NCBI GenBank assembly: GCA_022717655.1
Contig: JAIIAN010000079.1
Span: 1-13,041, forward strand
DNA: 13,041 bases
Direction: 5' to 3'
DNA from: Bacillota bacterium
GTDB lineage: Bacteria > Bacillota > Clostridia > Lachnospirales > Lachnospiraceae
Positions 1 through 6,049 of the stretch are shown one piece after another. Position 1 is the first letter of the stretch. Every line of letters starts with the position of its first letter. The position numbers and the translations under genes were made by a program. The notes under the pieces were generated by a model. It was not told where the DNA came from and did no database searches. It worked only from the letters and a program-made list of their open reading frames with translations.

Positions 1-832
1 AGATGAACTTGTAGCCGGAAACCAGAATAATGCCAAGCATTACAACAATAAGTACAACTGTTTCAGCGTCTGCCTTCATGCCAAGGTATGCCCAGTTCAC
101 TCCCGTTGATTTTTCTTCGAAACCAATCCGCTTATTTAATTCTTCCAGCTGTTTTTTTAGATTAAACGAGGTCTTGAAGTTAAAATCTACCATATAACTT
201 CCTGCTATATCTCCTCCATATTGATAGCTTTCTGCAGTCGGTGCAAGCTGATTGACCAGTTTTTTCGAAACACACATTACCTGTGACATCGAAACACGAT
301 CTCCCTTATACCATCCGCACAGGATAAATTCTTTGGAATATTTCTTTCCTCTTACACTAAAATCAACCGAAAATTTCTCACCGATTTTACACGGAACACC
401 TAACGCCTTTAAAGTTAAATCACTTGCCACACATTCATTTTCTTTCTTCGGCATGCGCCCTTCTTCCGGATAACAAAAACTCCATTTTGCATCCAAATCC
501 TCATAATAAGCCATTTCTGTACGCACTTTTATTAATGGTTTATTCTCTGCATCGGCAAGCGCAATCCGATAGGAAACCGATTTTAATTTTTCATCTTTTG
601 CCACTTTTTCATACTCTGCTTTCGTCAGATACTTATACCCGGCATGAGCACTGCCTCCAACCTGCCGCATTGTAGATTCCTGATTTTTTTCAATCAGACT
701 TCCTCCAATCGTAAACAGCGCAGTAAATAAAACAGAGGTTAAGGCAATGGCTAAAATTGCAATTAAATTTCGCTTTTTTCTTGCCTTTAAAGACTTCAAT
801 GCAATTTGATTGATCATCTTTTTATTTTTCAC
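1..832 (-). CDS. FtsX/MacB-like ABC transporter permease, N-terminal part (cut by window edge)
   Basis: Membrane component of an ABC transporter of the MacB/BceB/FtsX kind, partner of the ATPase encoded just upstream. I translated the open frame by hand to the window edge: 277 codons without a stop. It has a basic N-terminus (KNKKMINQIALKSLKARKKR), a first membrane helix around residues 22-42 (NLIAILAIALTSVLFTALFT), a soluble presumably extracellular region of about 200 residues, and the start of a second helix at the edge (TVVLIVVMLGIILVSGY). That TM, large outer domain, TM order is typical of the family. The start is uncertain. GTG at 832 overlaps the ATPase end by 11 nt and gives the usual basic leader. 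ATG at 817 lies 4 nt after the ATPase stop. Neither has a well-spaced Shine-Dalgarno, so translational coupling is likely. The substrate cannot be read from the sequence; peptide antibiotic detoxification or lipoprotein/envelope work are the common roles. Confidence 0.85.
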   Translation of the reverse strand, partial: MKNKKMINQIALKSLKARKKRNLIAILAIALTSVLFTALFTIGGSLIEKNQESTMRQVGGSAHAGYKYLTKAEYEKVAKDEKLKSVSYRIALADAENKPLIKVRTEMAYYEDLDAKWSFCYPEEGRMPKKENECVASDLTLKALGVPCKIGEKFSVDFSVRGKKYSKEFILCGWYKGDRVSMSQVMCVSKKLVNQLAPTAESYQYGGDIAGSYMVDFNFKTSFNLKKQLEELNKRIGFEEKSTGVNWAYLGMKADAETVVLIVVMLGIILVSGYKFI

Positions 833-1562
833 GTTCGACACAGTCTGCACCCTCTTTCTGATTTGGATTTTTGTCCATCATCTGCATGGTCTGCTTTCCG
901 GACACAATTTTTCCATCTTCAATCCGAATGATGCGGTCCGCCATCTGGGCAATTTCTTCATTGTGTGTAATCATCACAATCGTCTGATGAAACCGCTCAC
1001 TGGTCACTCTCAAAAGGCCAAGCACATCCTGACTGGTCGCTGAATCAAGATTTCCGGTCGGCTCATCCGCCAAAAGAATTGCCGGTTTCGCTGCCAGCGC
1101 CCTTGCAATTGCAACCCTTTGCTGTTGTCCTCCCGAAAGCTGACTTGGAAGGCTTTCTAATTTCTTATTTAATCCCAAAAGCCCGATGACTTCTTTAATA
1201 TAAGCTGTGTCTACTTTGTCTCCATCAAGCTCAACCGGAAGTACCACATTTTCGTACACATTCAAGACCGGAACTAAATTATAGCTTTGAAATACAAAAC
1301 CAATCTTTCTTCTTCTGAAAATGCAGAGTGCATCTTTTTTTAACTGATAAATTTCTTTTCCATCTACAAACACCTTTCCAGAGGTTGGCTCATCCAACCC
1401 GCCAAGCAAATGCAACAGGGTCGATTTTCCAGAACCGGACGAACCGACAATCGCAACAAATTCTCCTTTTTCTACAGATAAATCCACACCGTCTAAGGCT
1501 TTTACTGTATTTTCATGATTTCCATAATATTTCTTTAAGTTCTCGCATTTTAATACTTCCAT
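822..1562 (-). CDS. ABC transporter ATP-binding protein (MacB/BceA/LolD type)
   Basis: Cytoplasmic ATPase of 246 aa that powers the FtsX-like permease encoded next. All nucleotide-binding motifs are intact: Walker A GSSGSGKS (about 40-47), Q-loop VFQSYN (Q92), signature LSGGQQQR (142-149), Walker B ILLADEP with catalytic E167 followed by TGNLD, and the H-loop ITHN (H200). Spacing and the LADEPTGNLD wording match the MacB/LolD/BceA family that pairs with FtsX-fold permeases. The ATG start has AGGAAG about 9 nt upstream. The final 25 or so residues (from GKQTMQMMDK) form a polar tail beyond the core fold. The gene is separated from the kinase gene by 139 nt that hold its own putative promoter, so it can be expressed independently of the regulator genes. 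Resistance to cell-wall-active peptides is a reasonable inference from the neighbouring two-component system, but is not shown. Confidence 0.95.
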   Translation of the reverse strand: MEVLKCENLKKYYGNHENTVKALDGVDLSVEKGEFVAIVGSSGSGKSTLLHLLGGLDEPTSGKVFVDGKEIYQLKKDALCIFRRRKIGFVFQSYNLVPVLNVYENVVLPVELDGDKVDTAYIKEVIGLLGLNKKLESLPSQLSGGQQQRVAIARALAAKPAILLADEPTGNLDSATSQDVLGLLRVTSERFHQTIVMITHNEEIAQMADRIIRIEDGKIVSGKQTMQMMDKNPNQKEGADCVEREK

Positions 1563-1585
1563 CTCTCATCTTCCTTTCTGTTTTT

Positions 1586-1621
1586 TCTAATTTCTTATCT
1601 AATCTCTTATCTAATCTCTTT
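1586..1621. repeat. Three tandem 12-bp repeats in the ABC leader
   Basis: Three adjacent units on the plus strand: TCTAATTTCTTA (1586-1597), TCTAATCTCTTA (1598-1609) and TCTAATCTCTTT (1610-1621), each differing from its neighbour at one position. They lie between the putative promoter and the ribosome binding site of the ATPase gene, so they would be transcribed as an A/G-rich leader. A spacer made by slippage, or a binding or RNA-stability element, are both possible. Confidence 0.8.
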
Positions 1622-1631
1622 TATCAATTCC

Positions 1632-1664
1632 AGTATAACAAAGAACTCTTTCGAGATTCTTTCG
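1632..1664 (-). promoter_or_regulatory. Putative promoter of the ABC genes with an 11-bp direct-repeat operator
   Basis: On the minus strand a -10 like TATACT (1637-1632) is preceded by two copies of CGAAAGA (1664-1658 and 1653-1647) exactly 11 bp apart. There is no consensus -35: the repeats occupy the place where it would be. OmpR-family regulators commonly bind direct repeats one helical turn apart and activate promoters with poor -35 boxes. The regulator encoded at 2549-3244 is therefore the obvious candidate (inference). Confidence 0.55.
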
Positions 1665-1701
1665 GAAATCTAACAGTTTTGAAAGATTCAAGACTCCTGT
1701 C

Positions 1702-2541
1702 CTACCTTGGAAGGTAACACAAAAATGTACTTCCTTTTCCCACTTCTGAATTTACTTTTATAAATCCTCCCTCTTTTTGCAAAATCTCCCGCACAAGATA
1801 AAGTCCGATTCCAACGCCTTCTTCCTGCTGTACTTCTTTTGCCCGATAAAACCGCCCAAATATCTTTGGAATTTCTTCTTCTGAAATGCCACGTCCTCTA
1901 TCACTTACCGCAATCACGCACCACATCTCATACAGCTTGGTTGAAATCAGGACTTCACTTCCTGCCGGACTGTACTTCACTGCATTGTCGAGCAAATTAT
2001 AAAGTGCTTCTTCCGTCCATTTTCTATCAAAAACTGCCTCTGCCTCAAAGTCCATTTCTATCTTTATCTGAATTTCTTTTTTCTCTGCCTTCTTCCGAAT
2101 TTCTTCTACTGCACTTTCAAGCAGCGGTTTTACCTGATTTTTAACCGGCACCACCTCTAAAATATTTGTTTCTAATCTGGAAAGTTTCGTTAATGCCTGG
2201 ATTAAAAATTCCAGTTTCTGTGCCTGTGCCTGAATCTGTCCCAGTAGCTCCGCTTCCATACTGTCTTCTTCCAATTGTTCCGAAAGCAGTTCACTGTATA
2301 GTTTTATGTTTGCCATTGGAGTTTTTGTCTGATGGGAAATATCTGAAATCAGCCCTTTGATATTGGCTTTTTCTGATTCTAAATTCTGCTTTGCCATTGC
2401 CGAATCCTGCAGAAATCGTTTCCATTTTACTTCTATTTTAGAAAGTTCACTTTCATCATAGTTCGATTCTTCAAATTCTCCACGGATTCCCTCATCGAAC
2501 ATTTGATTTAACCGTTCCCAGTTTTTTCTGCGCCAAATCAC
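1702..2541 (-). CDS. Sensor histidine kinase without a visible membrane segment
   Basis: Sensor kinase that would phosphorylate the adjacent OmpR-type regulator. Counting from the GTG at 2541 (279 aa), the H-box is DISHQTKTP with H70, the N-box NLLDNAVKYSP has N186, G1 is SDRGRGIS (D214), the F-box is IFGRFYRAK, and G2 is GVGIGLYLVREIL (about 242-254). The region before the H-box is a charged predicted coiled coil with no hydrophobic stretch, although most kinases beside such ABC genes have two membrane helices. The frame is open upstream to a GTG at 2610 inside the regulator gene, and that extension adds no hydrophobic segment. I chose 2541 because it lies 7 nt after the regulator stop with GGAGGAAAGAAG upstream, although the spacing is long. 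ATG 2502 is the alternative. The kinase is probably cytosolic or recruited to the permease. It is cotranscribed with the regulator. Confidence 0.85.
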   Translation of the reverse strand: MIWRRKNWERLNQMFDEGIRGEFEESNYDESELSKIEVKWKRFLQDSAMAKQNLESEKANIKGLISDISHQTKTPMANIKLYSELLSEQLEEDSMEAELLGQIQAQAQKLEFLIQALTKLSRLETNILEVVPVKNQVKPLLESAVEEIRKKAEKKEIQIKIEMDFEAEAVFDRKWTEEALYNLLDNAVKYSPAGSEVLISTKLYEMWCVIAVSDRGRGISEEEIPKIFGRFYRAKEVQQEEGVGIGLYLVREILQKEGGFIKVNSEVGKGSTFLCYLPR

Positions 2542-2548
2542 TTTTTTA

Positions 2549-3244
2549 TCACTCTTCTTTCCTCCAGATATAGCCCTGACCGTATACGGTCTGTATGTAT
2601 TTTGTCTCACCTTCTATTTTCTTTCTCAGCCGGTTGATTGTCACAGACAGCGCATTTTCATCCACAAACTCAGCGCCATCCTGCCACAGACGTTCCATTA
2701 AAATTTCTCTTGTCAAAATCCGTCCCTGATTTTTCAAAAAAATCTGAAGCAGTCTCTGTTCATTTCTGCTTAAACTTAACTCTTCTTCTCCTTTAAAAAA
2801 ACAGAGCCGTTCAAAATCAAATTTCAAATCATCTATCACATAACAATTTGGCAAAATCGACTTTATACTCGGATTCTCACGCTGTTCCCGAATCCGGCGT
2901 TTCTGCACTTCAATTCTTGCACGAAGCACCGCCAGACTAAATGGTTTGGTAATATAATCATCGGCACCGAGTGAAAGCCCTGTCACCTGGTCAATTTCCA
3001 AATCATTGGCAGTTAAAAGAATCACCGGAACTTTCGATGATTCTTTTACGAATGCTAAAAAATCATATCCGCTTCCATCCGGAAGATTCACATCAAGAAT
3101 GACAAGGTCTGCATTCTCACTTTCCCACATTTCTTCTGCCGTTTTTAAATCATAACAGACTGTGATTTCGTTTTCTTTTTCAGAAAGTGCCAATTCAATT
3201 CCCTTTGCAAGTGCCTTGTCATCTTCCACTATCATAAGTTTCAT
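2549..3244 (-). CDS. OmpR/PhoB-family response regulator
   Basis: DNA-binding response regulator of 231 aa. Receiver domain: acidic pocket EDD (7-9), phospho-acceptor D51 in LVILDVNLPDG, the conserved Thr in VILLTAND, and Lys in ITKPF near residue 100. A C-terminal winged helix (about 130-230) carries LSLSRNEQRLLQIFLKNQGRILTREILMERLW and ends in the family-typical VYGQGYIWR. The ATG start has AAGGA 9 nt upstream. The kinase gene follows after 7 nt. A direct target is suggested by the 11-bp direct repeats before the ABC ATPase gene. No clear promoter lies directly upstream; the 87-nt gap to the 86-aa gene holds a hairpin, so read-through from that gene with attenuation is possible. Confidence 0.95.
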   Translation of the reverse strand: MKLMIVEDDKALAKGIELALSEKENEITVCYDLKTAEEMWESENADLVILDVNLPDGSGYDFLAFVKESSKVPVILLTANDLEIDQVTGLSLGADDYITKPFSLAVLRARIEVQKRRIREQRENPSIKSILPNCYVIDDLKFDFERLCFFKGEEELSLSRNEQRLLQIFLKNQGRILTREILMERLWQDGAEFVDENALSVTINRLRKKIEGETKYIQTVYGQGYIWRKEE

Positions 3245-3286
3245 TTTCTTTTTTCCTTTTTATTTTTCTTGTAAAACTGCGATAAA

Positions 3287-3317
3287 GCAGACTTATGGTT
3301 TTCCTCCACAAATCTGC
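3287..3317 (-). terminator. 12-bp hairpin between the 86-aa gene and the response regulator (weak terminator or attenuator)
   Basis: In the minus-strand RNA, GCAGATTTGTGG pairs with CCATAAGTCTGC across a 7-nt loop: 12 pairs including two G-U. It starts 14 nt after the stop of the 86-aa gene. Only three U follow directly, with another U4 about 8 nt further on, so full termination is doubtful. Partial termination giving less transcript into the regulator gene, or an RNA-stability stem, fits better. Confidence 0.4.
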
Positions 3318-3331
3318 TTTTCAGTTACCAT

Positions 3332-3592
3332 TTATTTTTTTCCTGGGTTTCTATCATCAGCCAGTCCTAATTCAAACTCTTCTCCAAACTCCTCATATTC
3401 TTCTTTGTATTTTCTCAATCTCTCCCTTTGTTTTGCCATTATCTTCTTAATCTCCTCTGGTGTGAGACGATTTTCACGCATCGGTTCACCATAATTGTTC
3501 GGATAAGGCTCACTATCTGGTAAACTATCTGTATAAGCGCTGTCTAAATCTTCGCCTTCTGCATCTAAAATTTCTTCCCAATCAATTCCCAT
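3332..3592 (-). CDS. Small acidic protein of unknown function (86 aa)
   Basis: I do not recognise this protein. It opens with an acidic half (MGIDWEEILDAEGEDLDSAY and on) rich in Asp, Glu, Ser and Pro, probably disordered. A charged helix follows (about 43-72, LTPEEIKKIMAKQRERLRKY then an EEYEEFGEEFE run), and the end is basic (NPGKK). There is no signal peptide, membrane segment or cysteine. It is very likely translated: the ATG has AAAGGAG about 10 nt upstream, and its leader carries the same 17-bp promoter element found before the AAA+ gene at 7375, so the two are probably co-regulated. Possible roles are an adaptor or regulator for the AAA+ machine, or a link to the two-component system downstream; both are inference. 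Confidence 0.75.
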   Translation of the reverse strand: MGIDWEEILDAEGEDLDSAYTDSLPDSEPYPNNYGEPMRENRLTPEEIKKIMAKQRERLRKYKEEYEEFGEEFELGLADDRNPGKK

Positions 3593-3638
3593 AACAATTG
3601 TCTCCTTTTCGTATTAATGTTGTTTGTTTCTTGTTGAT

Positions 3639-3680
3639 ATTATCTTATCATAGCCCTTTTTATTTCTCGTAAATTATACG
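3639..3680 (-). promoter_or_regulatory. Promoter/operator copy 2: palindromic element before the 86-aa gene
   Basis: The minus strand reads CGTATAATTTACGAGAA starting at 3680. It shares 16 of 17 positions with the element before the AAA+ gene. A TAAGAT lies 20 nt after the CGTA...TACG palindrome, exactly where the other copy has TATAAT, so the conserved block would cover the -35 region with a 17-nt spacer. The following leader is A-rich and resembles that of the other copy (ATCAA then ACAAGAAACAAACAAC). This is a shared operator or an alternative-sigma -35. Confidence 0.6.
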
Positions 3681-3690
3681 GCAACAGAAG

Positions 3691-4884
3691 TTAATCATCT
3701 TTCCAGTTCATCTGATACTCATTTTTCAGTTCTTCTATGTAAGATTCTAATCCTTTATCTTTACTAATAATACGGAAATATTTGAGAAATTCCGGTGCAA
3801 TCGACACTGCATCGGCTTCCACATAGACCGTATTTTCTTCTTTGAAATTTTCATACAAGATTTCATCTGATGAGATACTCAGCTGACCTTTATAGACGTT
3901 TAATGCCTTTTCCAAATCATCAAATAAAATCCATTCCGGATTGGTATTACTTTTTCCAAATTCCATATCTACAATGGAATAGGGTGACCAGCAGTACGTT
4001 CCATTATCTTCCAGTTCCAGATTTAAAAACTGCACAATCGCATAACAGCAACATTCTCCGTTTAAAATTTCTTCTACTTTTTCCTGTTCAGATTCCTGAA
4101 AATTCCACTGCTGAAGATAGGCTTCTCCAAGCACATACAGCCCTTTTCCGGTTTCTGCATCCAGCAAAAGCGGTATTACTGCACGTGTCATTTGATTTGT
4201 GCAGGCAAAATCATAGACATCTTCCAGTTTTTCTTTTAATACTTCGTCTTTTAATACCCGTTCCGGCGACATCCGGCTCAAATAAGAAATTTTTTCAAAC
4301 GGCAGTCCTCTCTGTTCAAAATAAAAATCTAATAAATTTAACGGAAGTGACTTAATTCTGGCTTCTCTTGTTTTTTTCGGAACGATTGTTTCTGTCTCAT
4401 TCTTTTTGCGTTCTTCCATTGGAAGTGGATAACCGGCATTATAAAAAAACTGTACTGCGTCGGCATACAGACATAAATCAATCACTGCCTTGATTCCCTT
4501 TCCGGTCACTGTTTCGGATTGTTCCAATACTTCAAGGGCACGTTTTTTCCGCTTCTGATTCACTTTTGCTTCTTCTATCTTCGTTTTTAAGAGTTCCAAA
4601 AACACCTGGTTCTCTTCCTCTGATATCTGCTTTTGTCTTTTTCGTATTTGACAGATTCTTAAAATTTCTACACAGGCATGCTCTTTGGCTGCTTTTCTTG
4701 CCCGCATGCCAGAAATTTTTTCTGATTGTTTTTTCGCTGTTTTTTCTTTCTTTTCCCCATCATCCGCCAGATATGCCTGTTCCTTTTTCTCTTCTAATAA
4801 AAAACGACAATAGATGGAATCCGATTCTCTAAGCACCATGTCACACCAAAGGTCCTGAAAAAATCCGTCTTGAAATTTTGACAT
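3691..4884 (-). CDS. Unrecognised soluble protein (397 aa), third gene of the AAA+ operon
   Basis: I do not recognise a family. It has no signal peptide or membrane helix. Visible parts are an N-terminal segment with a hydrophobic/aromatic start (MSKFQDGFFQDLWCDMV), a strongly charged Lys/Glu-rich helical stretch (about 33-125, likely coiled coil with EEKKE, GEKKEKTAKKQ and NQKRKKR), and a more globular half (about 130-397). The latter contains LPLNLLDFYFEQRGLPFEKISYLSRMSP, a Cys cluster GECCCYA, and an acidic C-terminus. The ATG is preceded by GAGGG and AGGT boxes and lies 14 nt after the stop of the 350-aa gene, so the two are cotranscribed. Context suggests a partner, substrate adaptor or target of the ClpX-like ATPase made from the same operon. 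Confidence 0.8.
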   Translation of the reverse strand: MSKFQDGFFQDLWCDMVLRESDSIYCRFLLEEKKEQAYLADDGEKKEKTAKKQSEKISGMRARKAAKEHACVEILRICQIRKRQKQISEEENQVFLELLKTKIEEAKVNQKRKKRALEVLEQSETVTGKGIKAVIDLCLYADAVQFFYNAGYPLPMEERKKNETETIVPKKTREARIKSLPLNLLDFYFEQRGLPFEKISYLSRMSPERVLKDEVLKEKLEDVYDFACTNQMTRAVIPLLLDAETGKGLYVLGEAYLQQWNFQESEQEKVEEILNGECCCYAIVQFLNLELEDNGTYCWSPYSIVDMEFGKSNTNPEWILFDDLEKALNVYKGQLSISSDEILYENFKEENTVYVEADAVSIAPEFLKYFRIISKDKGLESYIEELKNEYQMNWKDD

Positions 4885-4898
4885 ACCTATTCCCTCTT

Positions 4899-5951
4899 TT
4901 AACGTTTTTCAAGTTTCTTAAGTCTTTTAATTTCTTTGCTCTGCTGTCTCAAAAATGCCCCAGCCGTAAAAAATGCATCATCATTTTGCAGACAGGAAAG
5001 TTGATTAATTTCCGCAAACAGGCGCAGTGCTCCTTTTACAATTTTCTCCAGAGACAAAACAACCTGCTCTCTCTCTCCTTCATCATCCATGATAAAGATA
5101 TCCGTGTAATTCATCTGTGTTTCTTCATCTAACCACCAGAACAGTTCCTTACGGAAATTAAAATATCGTTTCAGAAACTCTTCTTTTTCAACAAAATTTT
5201 CTTTGATAAAGTTCTGTTCTTTTAATACAGGATTTTCTGGGTCCGGCTTTTTTCCATCCTGCTCCATTGCCATCTCAATTGCTTCCTCTTCTGCCTCTGA
5301 CAAAGCTTTTGCAAATTCATGCGGAACTGCTTCTTCTGAACCAAGTTCGCCTTTTAAAAACTCTGATAAATATGGATAATAGCGTTTTCTTTTTTCCTCT
5401 GAATAATGCCCGGTTATAAACTCCTCTGAAAGCAGGCGAACCAGGAAATCTGCCCGTCCAAAGATTCCTTTTACAAAATGATAATCTCCGGTCCTCATAA
5501 TATCTGCAAACACTTCATCCTTATATAATTCACATTCATCTGCATATTCCTGCTTTGAAAAGGTGATAAAATCTTTAAATGTCTGCGTTGCTCCTTGTTT
5601 ATTGCGCCATGCATTGGTTTCTGAAATACGAATCACACAATAGAAAAAATCTCTTAAAAATTCTTTGGAGGTTTCATTTAACCAGAAATTGATAACTTCC
5701 TCTTCTTTTTCACTGTCTCGTCTTTGATTCATATATTGAAAATAAACTTCAGAACATTTGATTAATTCCTCAATCAATTCCCAGGTCTTCTCTTCACTAT
5801 AAACTCCATTTTCATCACGCACAAACGGAAGAATACTCTCCTGTTCACCGGTTACTGCTGCACGGTACTGCTCTACCTGCTCTAAAAACAACCTTTCCCG
5901 AAATTCCATCATCTCAATTTCTTTTTGTGTAAACTGCTCTACTGATTTCAT
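4899..5951 (-). CDS. Unrecognised acidic, probably all-helical protein (350 aa), second gene of the AAA+ operon
   Basis: I do not recognise a family. It has no signal peptide, membrane segment or catalytic motif that I can name. Its composition suggests mostly helices, with many Glu/Lys and aromatic residues: TWELIEELIKCSEVYFQYMN, then FWLNETSKEFLRDFFYCVI, then YFNFRKELFWWLDEETQMNY, and a basic C-terminus (QQSKEIKRLKKLEKR). An acidic run lies near 215-245 (SEAEEEAIEMAMEQDGKKPD). The frame is open to an ATG at 5972, but that codon sits in the 3' arm of a hairpin and has no Shine-Dalgarno. ATG 5951 has AGAAAGGA at good distance, so I use it. Upstream lies a folded leader RNA after the AAA+ gene; downstream the 397-aa gene follows after 14 nt. 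Similar size and character to the 397-aa neighbour suggest a paired complex (inference). Confidence 0.8.
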   Translation of the reverse strand: MKSVEQFTQKEIEMMEFRERLFLEQVEQYRAAVTGEQESILPFVRDENGVYSEEKTWELIEELIKCSEVYFQYMNQRRDSEKEEEVINFWLNETSKEFLRDFFYCVIRISETNAWRNKQGATQTFKDFITFSKQEYADECELYKDEVFADIMRTGDYHFVKGIFGRADFLVRLLSEEFITGHYSEEKRKRYYPYLSEFLKGELGSEEAVPHEFAKALSEAEEEAIEMAMEQDGKKPDPENPVLKEQNFIKENFVEKEEFLKRYFNFRKELFWWLDEETQMNYTDIFIMDDEGEREQVVLSLEKIVKGALRLFAEINQLSCLQNDDAFFTAGAFLRQQSKEIKRLKKLEKR

Positions 5952-5968
5952 CTTTTTTCCTTTCTGCT

Positions 5969-6041
5969 TCATCCGGTAAGTCCCTGCACAGCGCTTCCTG
6001 ACTATTTTTCGAGGAAACCCATGCCTGTCCTTACCGGATGA
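5969..6041 (-). ncRNA. Structured RNA element between the AAA+ gene and the 350-aa gene
   Basis: The minus-strand RNA can fold into a three-part stem. P1 is TCATCCGGTAAG pairing perfectly with CTTACCGGATGA (12 bp, arms 6041-6030 and 5980-5969). P2 is GCATGG with CTGTGC (6 pairs, two G-U). P3 is TTCCT with AGGAA, closed by a 12-nt loop. It starts 8 nt after the AAA+ stop and ends about 18 nt before the chosen start of the next gene, just ahead of its ribosome binding site. No U-run follows, so it is not a standard terminator. A cis-regulatory leader, an RNase-processing or stability element, or a protein-binding site are the candidates. It matches no riboswitch that I recognise. Confidence 0.55.
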
Positions 6042-6049
6042 TGGTTTTG

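Noticed and set aside
1328..1717. 129-aa open frame on the plus strand
   Set aside because: Overlaps the ABC ATPase, its promoter and the tandem repeat; Leu/Ser/Phe-rich translation of the antisense strand.
3870..4355. 161-aa open frame on the plus strand
   Set aside because: Antisense to the 397-aa gene, low-complexity content, no RBS; a shadow of the real gene.
5952..5972. ATG 5972 as start of the 350-aa protein
   Set aside because: It lies in the 3' arm of the hairpin and lacks a Shine-Dalgarno; ATG 5951 has one.
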